In this document: one piece after another, positions 43,995 through 53,901 of the stretch
Layout: every line of letters starts with the position of its first letter
How positions within the stretch are numbered: the first letter of the stretch is position 1
Source: Bacteroidales bacterium
Lineage (GTDB): Bacteria; Bacteroidota; Bacteroidia; Bacteroidales; PXBB01
Direction: 5' to 3'
Length of the DNA: 64,000 nucleotides
NCBI GenBank assembly: GCA_028698995.1
Contig: JAQVVM010000012.1
Span: 1 to 64,000 of the forward strand
Translations under genes and position numbers: made by a program
The notes under the pieces: generated by a model
Seen by the model: the letters and a program-made list of their open reading frames with translations, nothing else
What the model was told of the DNA's origin: nothing
The model's database searches: none

Positions 43995-44019
43995 GAAAGC
44001 CCGGATTTTTCGGGCTTTC
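43995..44019 (+). terminator. Terminator hairpin after the MFS gene
   Basis: Nine-base arms GAAAGCCCG and CGGGCTTTC around a 7-base loop, 29 bases after the MFS stop. The T-tract after it is short. Confidence 0.65.
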
Positions 44020-44059
44020 TTAGTTCATGCAGGGCTGAAAATCATTTGTAATAATTGTT

Positions 44060-44067
44060 TAATTTTG
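44060..44067 (+). promoter_or_regulatory. -7 element TAATTTTG before metH
   Basis: TAnnTTTG followed by C, 32 bases before the metH start. The leader is too short for a cobalamin or SAM riboswitch. Confidence 0.45.
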
Positions 44068-44099
44068 CATAAAGGAAATAATGTACTTTTTAGCAAATA

Positions 44100-47000
44100 A
44101 TGATTATGACTGAAATCAAGAATCTTTTATCTAAGCGTATTCTCATCCTCGACGGAGCCATGGGAACCATGATACAATCTTACAAATTAGGTGAAAAAGA
44201 ATACAGGGGAGCGCGTTTTTCTACTTTCCCAAAAGCTCTGAAAGGACATAATGATTTACTTTGTCTCACATGTCCCGATATTATAATGAATATTCATGAA
44301 GCCTATCTGAGTGCCGGTTCAGATATCATTGAAACAAATACTTTTAATGCCAATGCTGTTTCTTTAAATGATTATGAGATGAGTCATCTGGCTTATGAGA
44401 TTAATTTTGAAGGAGCGAATATTGCTAAGAAAGCAGCTGCAAAATTCTCAACTTCTGCTAAACCTAGATTAGTTGCTGGTTCAATAGGTCCTACAAATAA
44501 AACAGCTTCGATATCTCCGGATGTGAATAATCCGGCATACAGGGATATTACATTCGATGTGCTTGTTCAAGCTTATTACGAACAGGCTAAAGGCCTTATT
44601 GATGGTGGCTGCGATATTTTGCTTGTTGAAACAATTTTCGATACCCTGAATGCAAAGGCTGCTCTTTTTGCTATACAGAATTTATGCAGAGACTATGGAA
44701 AAGATTTTCCTATCATGGTTTCAGCCACAATTTCAGATATGAGTGGTAGAACTTTTACAGGACAAACACTTGAAGCCCTTTATGCTTCATTATCTCATGT
44801 ACCTTTGCTTTCTTTTGGTTTTAACTGTGCTTTTGGTGCAGAGCAATTACTCCCATTTATTAAAGAATTAAACAAAATTTGTGAGTTTTCTATAAGTGTG
44901 CATCCCAATGCAGGATTGCCTAATGAGTTGGGAAACTATTCTCAGGATGCTGCCCGTATGGCAAACCTTATGAAAGAATTTTGTAGTCAAAAATTGGTTA
45001 ATATTATTGGAGGCTGTTGTGGTACAACACCCGATCATATCAGAGCCATTGCTGATATGTCAAAAAACCAAATGCCAAGACCCTTTACTAAAATTGAACC
45101 TATTACCCGCATTAGTGGTCTTGAACCTTTGCACATCATTAAAGAAAACAATTTTATTACTATTGGCGAAAGAGCCAATGTTGCAGGTTCAAGGCTTTTT
45201 GCTCGACTGCTTAAGGAAAAAAAGTATGATGACGTTATGCATGAAATCCGTAAGCAGATTGAAGCAGGTGCTCAAGTTATTGACTTATGTGTTGATGACC
45301 CTCTTATTGATCAGAAACACGAAATTGTGACTTTGCTCAATTTGATGGCATCTGAGCCTGATATTGCTAAAGTTCCTGTTATGATTGACTCTTCAGATTT
45401 CAACGTCATTACTGAAGCTCTTAAATGCTTACAAGGGAAAGCTGTTGTTAATTCTATCAGTCTTAAAGACGGGGAAAAGGTTTTCCTTGAAAGAGCACAA
45501 TTAGTGAAAAACTTTGGAGCGGCATTGGTTGTCATGTTGTTTGATGAGAAAGGTCAGGCGGATACATTTGAACGAAAAATTGAAATTGCTGCAAGAGCCT
45601 ACAAACTTTTAACAGAAAAAGTTAATTACAATCCCGAAGATATCATTTTCGATCCAAATATCATGGCCATTGGAACTGGTATTCCTGAACATGCAAATTA
45701 CGCTGTGGATTTTATTGAGGCCAGTCGCTGGATTAAATTGAACCTTCCTTTTTGCAAGATCAGCGGGGGGATCAGTAATCTGTCTTTCGCTTTCAGAGGA
45801 AATGATAAACTGAGACAAGCCATTCATTCCGTTTTTCTCTTTCATGCTATCAATGCCGGATTGGATATGGGCATTGTGAATCCTGACCATGATATGGATT
45901 ACACCGCTTTGAATAATAATATCAGAGAAACAATTGAAAACCTCGTTTTAAACCGCACTCCTGATGCTATTGACAAGGTTTTGAATTTGAGATTTGACGA
46001 TAAAATTGTATCCCCCGATACTACCGAAACTGTTGATAAAAATGCTATACCCGTTTCAGAAAGACTTCAACAATGCTTGATTTCTGGTAATGAAGAAAAT
46101 CTTGAAGCATATATTCATGAATGCCTGCCTCTTTATTCTAACCCACTTGACATCATCGAAAAAGTTTTATTAAGTGCAATGGACATTGTTGGGGAAAGGT
46201 TTGGTACAGGAAAAATGTTTTTGCCTCAGGTTATTAAAAGTGCCAGAATCATGAAAAAATCTGTAAACCTTTTGCAACCCTATATTGATGGCGGTAATTC
46301 CGTGAAATCAAATAGACGTGCTAGGGTTTTGTTAGCTACAGTCAAAGGAGATGTGCACGACATCGGCAAAAATATTGTCGGATTGGTTCTGGCGTGTAAC
46401 AGTTTCGAAATTATTGACCTCGGTGTTATGGTAAGTGCTGAAACTATCTTACAAGAAGTTATGACTCAGAAAGCAGATATTATTGCCCTGAGTGGGCTGA
46501 TCACACCTTCTTTAAGTGAAATGGCTGTTGTGGCTGATGCATTGGAAAAGGCCAATCTGAAAATTCCATTGCTCATCGGCGGTGCTGCTACATCAGAGTT
46601 ACACACGGCACTTAAAATTGATGTTTTATACAGCGGACCGGTAATTCATGTTAAAGATGCTTCATCTTGTGTCAATATAGCTATAAAATTGACTGATATA
46701 ACTCAGAATCAAAATTTTACAAATAGTATAAAAGAAAACTACAGGGATATCAGGTTTAATTATGCAGAAAAAATTTTAAAACCCTTATTACCTCTTGCTG
46801 TAGCCCGCAACAATAAAGCATCTGTTGATTTTTCTGGTTTTAATACAAGCGAAGTTGTAAAAACAGGAAACGTCTATTACAGCGATTTTCCTGTTCAACA
46901 ATTGTATTATCTTTTCGACTGGGATGCTTTTGTGAAATCATGGGATTTAAAAATAAACAATAATACAGTACAGAATAAGGCTATAGGAGAACTGATAGAC

Positions 47001-47717
47001 GATACAAGAAAGATGATGATAGATATTGTAAAGTATGATTTACTCTCAGCTAATGGTGCAGTAGGGGTTTATAGTGCTTTTTCAAAAGATGAGGATGTTT
47101 TCTTAGTTGATTCAAAGAATGGAAATATTATTGAGAAAATTCCCTTCTTAAGAAATCAGACTTCTTCGGAACAAAAAAGAAATTATTGTCTTGCAGATTT
47201 CATTGCCCCTGAAAATTCAGAAGAAGATTTTCTGGGTATGTTTGCGCTCAGTGTGGACTTGAAAAACACCCATATCTTCAACGATGACCCTTATGCCTTA
47301 TTGCTGCTGAGAACTGTTGCAACTCACCTTGCTGAAGCATTTTCGGCTTACCTTCATGAAAATATATGGAGCATGTATTTTAGGGACTCTACATCTGAAC
47401 AAATGATGGAAAATGTTTCCCGTGACAAACTGATTAATGGTATCCGTCCTGCAATTGGTTATCCAAGCTGTCCTGATCATAGTTTAAAGTCTGTAGTACT
47501 TGAAAAGCTGAACGCTTATGAAAAGTGTGGAATTACCCTGACTGAAAGCTATGCCATGCTTCCCGAAGCCGCTGTTTGTGGGTTCTATTTTTTTAATCAG
47601 CAATCACAATATTTTAATGTGGGGAGAATTGATAATGACCAGTTTGATTCCTATGCAAAAAGGCGTGGCATAGATACAAATGTGTTGAAGAAAATATTAA
47701 AAAATACCAATGAGTAA
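44100..47717 (+). CDS. metH: Cobalamin-dependent methionine synthase
   Basis: 1205 residues, all four modules. Homocysteine-binding barrel (1-330; DGAMGTMIQ start, zinc Cys pair in GGCCGTTPDH near 302), methyltetrahydrofolate barrel (about 345-610; GERANVAGSR), cobalamin domain with DVHDIGKN (axial ligand His753) and reactivation domain ending with RPAIGYPSCPDH. Transfers methyl from 5-methyl-THF to homocysteine via B12. A second in-frame ATG at 44106 is possible as start. The presence of an intact reactivation module means the enzyme can be re-methylated with SAM. Confidence 0.97.
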   Translation: MIMTEIKNLLSKRILILDGAMGTMIQSYKLGEKEYRGARFSTFPKALKGHNDLLCLTCPDIIMNIHEAYLSAGSDIIETNTFNANAVSLNDYEMSHLAYEINFEGANIAKKAAAKFSTSAKPRLVAGSIGPTNKTASISPDVNNPAYRDITFDVLVQAYYEQAKGLIDGGCDILLVETIFDTLNAKAALFAIQNLCRDYGKDFPIMVSATISDMSGRTFTGQTLEALYASLSHVPLLSFGFNCAFGAEQLLPFIKELNKICEFSISVHPNAGLPNELGNYSQDAARMANLMKEFCSQKLVNIIGGCCGTTPDHIRAIADMSKNQMPRPFTKIEPITRISGLEPLHIIKENNFITIGERANVAGSRLFARLLKEKKYDDVMHEIRKQIEAGAQVIDLCVDDPLIDQKHEIVTLLNLMASEPDIAKVPVMIDSSDFNVITEALKCLQGKAVVNSISLKDGEKVFLERAQLVKNFGAALVVMLFDEKGQADTFERKIEIAARAYKLLTEKVNYNPEDIIFDPNIMAIGTGIPEHANYAVDFIEASRWIKLNLPFCKISGGISNLSFAFRGNDKLRQAIHSVFLFHAINAGLDMGIVNPDHDMDYTALNNNIRETIENLVLNRTPDAIDKVLNLRFDDKIVSPDTTETVDKNAIPVSERLQQCLISGNEENLEAYIHECLPLYSNPLDIIEKVLLSAMDIVGERFGTGKMFLPQVIKSARIMKKSVNLLQPYIDGGNSVKSNRRARVLLATVKGDVHDIGKNIVGLVLACNSFEIIDLGVMVSAETILQEVMTQKADIIALSGLITPSLSEMAVVADALEKANLKIPLLIGGAATSELHTALKIDVLYSGPVIHVKDASSCVNIAIKLTDITQNQNFTNSIKENYRDIRFNYAEKILKPLLPLAVARNNKASVDFSGFNTSEVVKTGNVYYSDFPVQQLYYLFDWDAFVKSWDLKINNNTVQNKAIGELIDDTRKMMIDIVKYDLLSANGAVGVYSAFSKDEDVFLVDSKNGNIIEKIPFLRNQTSSEQKRNYCLADFIAPENSEEDFLGMFALSVDLKNTHIFNDDPYALLLLRTVATHLAEAFSAYLHENIWSMYFRDSTSEQMMENVSRDKLINGIRPAIGYPSCPDHSLKSVVLEKLNAYEKCGITLTESYAMLPEAAVCGFYFFNQQSQYFNVGRIDNDQFDSYAKRRGIDTNVLKKILKNTNE

Positions 47718-47795
47718 GTGTAACTATATGCTGTCTTTTTACTGAAAAAGATTACCCATTGTATCTTACTACATAACTCTTTCAATTTTAAATAT

Positions 47796-47803
47796 TACTT
47801 TTG
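47796..47803 (+). promoter_or_regulatory. -7 element TACTTTTG before pepA
   Basis: TAnnTTTG followed by C, 23 bases before the start at 47827. Confidence 0.5.
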
Positions 47804-47826
47804 CAAAAAATTAATAGAAAATAAAA

Positions 47827-49260
47827 ATGATGTCTTCAATCGTATTAAAGAAAATTGAAAAAGTTGATTTTAAGAACAATATAGTTATTCTTGCACAAAA
47901 TACAGGCGATTTAAAGCCTGTCGGATTAAGTAAAAACGAATTTGATTTTGTTAAGAAAAAGTTCTCTGATGATGTTAAATTCATTATTGTCAACAGGTTA
48001 GATAAAAATATTTGGATCTTTTTCTTCAATAATTGTGAAGAAGAGCAGTATATTAGAAATGAAACCTATCGAAGAGCAGGGAATAATCTTTTGGAAGAAC
48101 TTTCAAAAAATCAGATTTCAAAAGTTCAGATTGCTGATTTGCAAAAGGATAAGAGTGTTGTTAGTTTTTTTATTGAAGGTCTGGCTTTAGGAGCTTATGT
48201 TTTTGATAAATATAAAAAAGCCAATTATAAGCTTCAGGGAATTGAACTCTTTTCCAAAAACCTGGTAAAAGCAGAATTGCAGAAGTTGTTCAATGTCGTT
48301 GAAACGGTTTTTATGTGCAGGGATTTGGTTAATGAACCTGTGTCGTACCTCACCACTTCTAAATTTAAAGAAATAATTTTCACCACTGCTAAAGAAAGCA
48401 AGTTAAGAGTTGATATTTTTGATGAAAGCAAGCTTGCATCACTTAAGATGGGAGGAATATTGGCAGTTAATAAAGGCAGTGAAGAACCTCCTTTCTTTGC
48501 TGTTGTTGAGTGGAAGCCAGCTGAAGCTGTAAATAAGAAACCATATATCCTTGTTGGTAAAGGAGTTACATTTGATACCGGTGGTTACAGTCTAAAAACT
48601 AATGAAAGTATGCAAAGTATGAAATGTGATATGAGTGGAGCTGCTGTCACTATTGCACTCTTGAGTTTGCTTTCAAAAAATAATATTCCTGTGCATGTCA
48701 TAGGGCTTATTCCTGCAACAGATAACAGAGTAAATGAAAAGGCTCAGGTGCCGGGAGATATTATTACCATGCATAATGGTACCACTGTTGAAGTGCTTAA
48801 TACTGATGCAGAAGGCCGTTTGATTCTTGCTGATGCTTTGAGTTATGCCAAAAGATACAAGCCAGAGTTGGTTATTGACCTAGCAACCCTGACGGGTGCT
48901 GCTCATGCAGCCTTAGGAAAATATGGCATTTTTGCCGCAGGAAAGAATCATGAACATGAAATGGATTCGATAAAACAATGTGGATTAAATGTTTATGAAC
49001 GTATAGTTGAATTTCCTTTATGGGAAGAATATGAAGACACTATAAAATCAAAAGTGGCTGATATTAAAAACACAGGACAAAAGCATGCCGGAGCCATATC
49101 TGCCGCAAAATTTCTCGAACATTTTACAGACTATCCATGGATACATTTTGATATAGCTGGTCCTGCTTTCTTTGATTCCCCTTGGAATTATCATACTGCC
49201 GGAGGTACCGGATTTGGTATCAGACTTCTTTATGATTTTTTTACTGGAAAAACCATTTGA
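47827..49260 (+). CDS. pepA: Leucyl aminopeptidase (M17)
   Basis: 477 residues. Cytoplasmic di-metal aminopeptidase. C-terminal catalytic domain has GKGVTFDTGGYSLK (metal Lys/Asp) and NTDAEGRLILADAL, both family signatures; the N-terminal 160 residues are the variable macro-like domain. Start ATG ATG at 47827/47830. The gene runs toward pdxA with a 51-base gap, so they may share a transcript. Confidence 0.93.
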   Translation: MMSSIVLKKIEKVDFKNNIVILAQNTGDLKPVGLSKNEFDFVKKKFSDDVKFIIVNRLDKNIWIFFFNNCEEEQYIRNETYRRAGNNLLEELSKNQISKVQIADLQKDKSVVSFFIEGLALGAYVFDKYKKANYKLQGIELFSKNLVKAELQKLFNVVETVFMCRDLVNEPVSYLTTSKFKEIIFTTAKESKLRVDIFDESKLASLKMGGILAVNKGSEEPPFFAVVEWKPAEAVNKKPYILVGKGVTFDTGGYSLKTNESMQSMKCDMSGAAVTIALLSLLSKNNIPVHVIGLIPATDNRVNEKAQVPGDIITMHNGTTVEVLNTDAEGRLILADALSYAKRYKPELVIDLATLTGAAHAALGKYGIFAAGKNHEHEMDSIKQCGLNVYERIVEFPLWEEYEDTIKSKVADIKNTGQKHAGAISAAKFLEHFTDYPWIHFDIAGPAFFDSPWNYHTAGGTGFGIRLLYDFFTGKTI

Positions 49261-49311
49261 TTTTTGTAATTTTAGAATTTATTTGTATAACGTTTAATTG
49301 TAAACCAACAT

Positions 49312-50382
49312 ATGACAACCCAAGAAGAAATTATCAAAGTCGGAATAACCCATGGCGATATTAATGGTATCGGTTATGAGGTTATTATAAAAGCTTTTGC
49401 TTATTCACATCTTTCTGAGATTTGTAATCCTATCGTATTTGGTTCTTCCAAAATTGCCTCTTATCACAAAAAGTCAATCAATATCAGTGATGTAAATTTT
49501 AATTTTAACCTCATAAGAAATATTGAACAAGCCCGTCATAAACATGTTAATATTCTTAATATTACAGAAAATGAAGTTAAGATTGAAATGGGTAAATCGA
49601 CAGAACTTGGTGGAAGTCTCGCTTTAATGGCGCTCGAAAAAGCAGTTGAAGAATTGAAAAAAGGACACATTGATGTTTTGGTTACGGCACCAATAAATAA
49701 ACACAACATACAGTCCAAGAGTTTCAATTTCCCTGGTCATACAGAATATCTGGCATCTAAGTTTGATTGTAAAGATTATCTTATGCTGATGGTTTCAGAT
49801 CAGTTAAGGGTAGGAACAATAACCGGTCATATCGCTCTGAATGAGGTTCCTCTTACTATTACCAAGGAACTTATTATTAATAAAATCAGCATTCTCAACA
49901 GTTCATTAATTAAAGATTTTGCTATCAGAAAACCAAGAATTGCTTTATTAGGTCTTAATCCTCATTCCGGTGACAATGGACTGATTGGCAATGAAGAACA
50001 AAATATTATAATTCCTGCTATAAACCATGCTTTTGAAAAAATGGGCATATTGGCTTACGGCCCTTATCCTGCTGATGGTTTCTTTGCTTCATCAGAGTTC
50101 AGAAAGTTTGACGCCGTATTGTCTATGTATCATGATCAGGGTTTGATTCCTTTTAAAACAATCTCCCATGATTCAGGAGTAAATTTTACTGCGGGCCTCC
50201 CCATTATAAGAACTTCTCCTGCACATGGAACTGCCTATGATATTGCTGGAATGGATGTAGCTACAGGTAATTCATTTAAGGAGGCTGTTTTTCTTGCAAT
50301 GGAAGTATTCAATAATAGGAAAGAATATAATGAGCTTAATGCCAATACCCTGAAGTTTTCCAAACTCGATGAAGATAATTAA
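49312..50382 (+). CDS. pdxA: 4-hydroxythreonine-4-phosphate dehydrogenase
   Basis: 356 residues; pyridoxal phosphate synthesis (DXP-dependent route). Motifs GITHGDINGIGYEVI, TAPINKHNI, FPGHTEYLA, GLNPHSGDNG and MYHDQGLIPFK, and RTSPAHGTAYDIAG. Normal length. The next gene, murF-alr, encodes a PLP enzyme domain and starts 20 bases after the stop. Confidence 0.96.
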   Translation: MTTQEEIIKVGITHGDINGIGYEVIIKAFAYSHLSEICNPIVFGSSKIASYHKKSINISDVNFNFNLIRNIEQARHKHVNILNITENEVKIEMGKSTELGGSLALMALEKAVEELKKGHIDVLVTAPINKHNIQSKSFNFPGHTEYLASKFDCKDYLMLMVSDQLRVGTITGHIALNEVPLTITKELIINKISILNSSLIKDFAIRKPRIALLGLNPHSGDNGLIGNEEQNIIIPAINHAFEKMGILAYGPYPADGFFASSEFRKFDAVLSMYHDQGLIPFKTISHDSGVNFTAGLPIIRTSPAHGTAYDIAGMDVATGNSFKEAVFLAMEVFNNRKEYNELNANTLKFSKLDEDN

Positions 50383-50402
50383 TTCGCTTGATATCTAAGA
50401 TA

Positions 50403-52898
50403 ATGTCAACTTCAAATTCTTTTTACAGCATCGACGATATAAGAAAAATCCTTGATGCCCGTTTCTATGATTCCTTTGACAAAAATATTTATATAAAAAA
50501 TATTTTACACGACAGCAGAAAGTTGTTAACTCCTGAAAATTCGGTCTTTTTTGCCCTTTCATCTCAAAGAAACGATGGACATAAATACATCAATGAATTA
50601 TTTGAAAGAGGTGTGAAAAATTTTATCGTTTCAATTCCCAATTTATGTAATTTGCCATTAGGACAAGCCAATATAATAGTTGTTGACAATACCCTAAAAG
50701 CACTTCAGAAGTTATGCGCTTACCACCGTATGCAATTTAAACTGCCGGTTATTGCTGTTACAGGTAGCAATGGTAAAACAATCGTTAAAGAATGGCTTTT
50801 TCAACTCCTCTTTCCCGATAATACTATTGTTCGAAGTCCAAAAAGTTACAACTCTCAGATTGGGGTACCACTTTCAGTTTGGCAGATTAGCTCCTCTGAT
50901 ACCCTTGGTATTTTCGAAGCAGGGATTTCGGAACCTAATGAAATGGAAGTCCTAAAAAATATAATCCGTCCTGATATTGGTATTTTTACAAACATTGGAA
51001 CTGCCCATGATGAGAATTTTATTAATAATGCTCAAAAAGTTGGAGAAAAACTAAAGCTCTTTACAAGCGTTGAAACATTGATATATTGTGCTGATCAGAA
51101 AGAAATTCAGGAAATTTTTATCAAATCAGGTCTGTCAAAAAAAATCAACCTTTTTTCATGGAGCAGAAAAAAAGGCAGCAGGTTGTTTGTTAGTTCTGTT
51201 CTGAAGGAATCAAAATCTACTCATATCAGTGCATTCTTCGATGAAAAACCTATTTCTATAAGTATCCCTTTTACAGATGAGGCATCTATTGAAAACCTTA
51301 TACATTGCTGGTGTTACATGCTCCTTAAAAATTATGATAACAGTACCATTGCAAGACGTATGATGCAACTCACACCCGTTGCAATGCGGCTTGAGTTGAT
51401 TGAAGGTATCAATAATTGCACTGTCATCAACGATGCCTATAATTCTGATATCAACTCTCTTGGTATTGCACTTGATTTTCTTAATCAACAAAATCAACAC
51501 AAAAGAAAAACAATCATATTATCGGATATTTTACAAAGCGGCAAAGATGAATCTTCTCTTTATGGAGAAATTGCTCAACTTGTGAGTGATAAGAAAATTG
51601 ACAGAATTATTGGCATTGGAAAAGCTATAAGCAAACAGGAACATTTTTTTAAAAATGAAAAGTTTTTCTTTAATTCAACAAAAGACTTCATAAAATCCTT
51701 TTCTTTTAATGAATTTCAGAGTGAAGCTATCCTTGTTAAAGGAGCACGAGATTTCCAATTCGAAACAATTGTTGCATTTCTTGAACAAAAAACACATAAT
51801 ACCACCCTTGAAATAAATCTGAATGCCATTGTTCATAACCTTAATTTTTACAAAAGCATTCTTGATAAAAAAGTTAAAATGATGGCGATGGTTAAAGCAT
51901 TTTCTTATGGTACAGGAAGCTTTGAAATTGCCAATGTCCTTCAATATAACCAGCTTGATTATCTTGGAGTGGCCTTTGCCGATGAAGGTAAAGCCTTAAG
52001 AAAAGCTGGTATATGTATTCCGATTATGGTTATGAATCCTGATGAGTCAGGCTTTGATGATATGATCAAATATAATTTGGAACCCGAAATATACAGCTTA
52101 AGAATTCTAAACTTATTTATCGAGTCTCTTATCCGTAACTCTTATGACAAACCTTACAATATCCATATAAAATTTGACACAGGTATGCACAGGCTTGGAT
52201 TTATTAAAGAGGATATAAATACGTTAGGTGATATTCTAATGAAAAACCAGTCCTGTGTTTTGGTTAAATCAGTATTCTCGCATCTTGCTGTTAGTGATGA
52301 TAATACACAGGATGATTTTACCCATTTTCAAGCTGCTCTCTTTAATGAGATGTGCTCATCCTTACAGCAATTTATAGGAAAATGCTTTTTGAAACATATA
52401 CTGAACAGTGCCGGCATTGTCAGATTCCCTGAATACCATTTTAATATGGTACGCCTTGGTCTTGGTCTTTATGGAATTGCTAACGATGCTGAAATTCAGA
52501 GTAATTTACGAAATGTAGGGATCTTAAAAAGTTGTATTTCTCAGATTAAAAATATACCACAAGGTCACACCATCGGTTACGGACGTTTTGGAAAAGCTGA
52601 AAGAGATTTGTGTATTGCAACAATTCCCATAGGATATGCTGATGGTTTGTCCACACGTTTGAGTAATGGTAAGGGTAAAGTAAAAGTTGCCGGAAAATAT
52701 GCACCCATTATTGGAAGGGTATGTATGGACATGTGTATGATAGATATTTCAGGAATACCTGCTAAGGAAGGTGATGAGGTTATTATTTTTGATGAAAATT
52801 ATACTGTTGCGGATATGGCCAAAGACATTGAAACCATTTCTTATGAAGTTCTGACCGGCTTTTCTAGGAGGGTTAAAAGAGTTTATTTCCATGAGTAA
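50403..52898 (+). CDS. Bifunctional MurF ligase / alanine racemase
   Basis: About 831 residues. The N-terminal part (1-460) is MurF (UDP-MurNAc-tripeptide:D-Ala-D-Ala ligase), with P-loop GSNGKT at 121-126, KSYNSQIGVPL and YNSDINSLGIAL. The C-terminal part (about 465-831) is a PLP-dependent alanine racemase with MVKAFSYG (PLP Lys498), FDTGMHRLGF, IPIGYADGLSTR and GRVCMDMCMID. It supplies D-Ala and uses it in the same polypeptide; this fusion is common in Bacteroidota. The ATG at 50403 is preferred to an in-frame TTG at 50388. It follows pdxA closely. Confidence 0.95.
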   Translation: MSTSNSFYSIDDIRKILDARFYDSFDKNIYIKNILHDSRKLLTPENSVFFALSSQRNDGHKYINELFERGVKNFIVSIPNLCNLPLGQANIIVVDNTLKALQKLCAYHRMQFKLPVIAVTGSNGKTIVKEWLFQLLFPDNTIVRSPKSYNSQIGVPLSVWQISSSDTLGIFEAGISEPNEMEVLKNIIRPDIGIFTNIGTAHDENFINNAQKVGEKLKLFTSVETLIYCADQKEIQEIFIKSGLSKKINLFSWSRKKGSRLFVSSVLKESKSTHISAFFDEKPISISIPFTDEASIENLIHCWCYMLLKNYDNSTIARRMMQLTPVAMRLELIEGINNCTVINDAYNSDINSLGIALDFLNQQNQHKRKTIILSDILQSGKDESSLYGEIAQLVSDKKIDRIIGIGKAISKQEHFFKNEKFFFNSTKDFIKSFSFNEFQSEAILVKGARDFQFETIVAFLEQKTHNTTLEINLNAIVHNLNFYKSILDKKVKMMAMVKAFSYGTGSFEIANVLQYNQLDYLGVAFADEGKALRKAGICIPIMVMNPDESGFDDMIKYNLEPEIYSLRILNLFIESLIRNSYDKPYNIHIKFDTGMHRLGFIKEDINTLGDILMKNQSCVLVKSVFSHLAVSDDNTQDDFTHFQAALFNEMCSSLQQFIGKCFLKHILNSAGIVRFPEYHFNMVRLGLGLYGIANDAEIQSNLRNVGILKSCISQIKNIPQGHTIGYGRFGKAERDLCIATIPIGYADGLSTRLSNGKGKVKVAGKYAPIIGRVCMDMCMIDISGIPAKEGDEVIIFDENYTVADMAKDIETISYEVLTGFSRRVKRVYFHE

Positions 52899-52944
52899 CA
52901 TCCATTGAGAAAAAACTAATTGATTACTCAGAAGTTTGATAAGG

Positions 52945-53715
52945 CTAAATGTAACCCATAACTTTATAGGTTCCTATTCCAATAATTTCATGTAGGAGAG
53001 CACTCCACATACCCATACTCCAAAGTGAAGGAATTAACAAATGGTCGATATGATACCTGCGGGGGCCTGCATTCAGGTTTGTAGCATAAGGTGTAACGTT
53101 TATGCCTTGTTTTCTGAAACACATGATTGAACGCCTCATGTGAAAAGCTGAAGTAATTAATAAAACCTTAGGTTCGGAAAATTGTTCATTCAGAATATAT
53201 TTACTTTGTAGAGCATTTTGGTAGGTGTTATCGGAAATGGAATCTATAAGTATATCATTTTCAGGAAGATGAAGTGTGCTTACTAAAAAATCTTTAAGTA
53301 AAACAGACTCCCTCATGTCTCTGAAAATCAAACTACCCGAACCACCTGAAATAAGAATTTTTCCTATTTTATGTTCATTGTATAAATACACAGCTTGCAT
53401 GATCCTGTCAGGATTATGCCTGAATGTCAGCCTGTCATACTCAGAGTCGTAAGTAGCCATGCCCCCACCCAAAACAACACCAACATCATAATAGGGCAAT
53501 AAATCTTCTGTTTTAGTTGGTTTAATTTCCCACAAACGGTAAAGCTCAGCAATAATAAAAGAATTTGAAAAAAAATAGATTATCCCTAAGGTAATAAACA
53601 GCCATTTTTTTTTCTTTTTTTGATTTTTTAAAAATAAAACAAAAATGAGTAAAATGAAAACCCAGATTATGGGATTAAGTAAAAATGACAATACTTTTGA
53701 AATAATAAAAAACAT
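52945..53715 (-). CDS. DUF218 (ElyC/SanA/YdcF) membrane protein
   Basis: 256 residues. Two N-terminal membrane segments (about 5-28 and 36-58) precede a DUF218 domain (about 78-225) with VVLGGGMATYD, KILISGGSGS and VLLITSAFHMRRS. E. coli ElyC/SanA relatives act in envelope integrity or peptidoglycan lipid carrier metabolism. The gene converges on murF-alr with 46 bases between stops. Confidence 0.85.
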   Translation of the reverse strand: MFFIISKVLSFLLNPIIWVFILLIFVLFLKNQKKKKKWLFITLGIIYFFSNSFIIAELYRLWEIKPTKTEDLLPYYDVGVVLGGGMATYDSEYDRLTFRHNPDRIMQAVYLYNEHKIGKILISGGSGSLIFRDMRESVLLKDFLVSTLHLPENDILIDSISDNTYQNALQSKYILNEQFSEPKVLLITSAFHMRRSIMCFRKQGINVTPYATNLNAGPRRYHIDHLLIPSLWSMGMWSALLHEIIGIGTYKVMGYI

Positions 53716-53759
53716 GAATGTAAGGGTAATAATTAAACTTAAAAGTTTAAATTGAAAAG

Positions 53760-53833
53760 CGACCCCGGGAGGCTTCGAACCCCCAACCCTCAGAGCCGAA
53801 ATCTGATATTCTATCCAGTTGAACTACGGGGCC
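53760..53833 (-). tRNA. tRNA-Arg (anticodon TCG)
   Basis: Minus strand folds into a full cloverleaf: acceptor GGCCCCG/CGGGGTC (one G-U), D arm, anticodon stem TCAGA/TCTGA with loop TTTCGGC (anticodon TCG at 34-36, G37), and T arm GGGGG TTCGAAG CCTCC. Discriminator G; the CCA end is not encoded. It would decode CGA and other CGN codons. Confidence 0.93.
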
Positions 53834-53901
53834 GTGGTGCAAAAGTAATTTTTTTTTTACTTAAGAAATGAAAATGATTGTATTTTTTTCAGAATCTTAT
53901 A

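Noticed and set aside
43967-44099. Cobalamin or SAM riboswitch ahead of metH
   Set aside because: Only 133 bases, part of which is the preceding terminator; no B12-box or SAM-type helices can be found.
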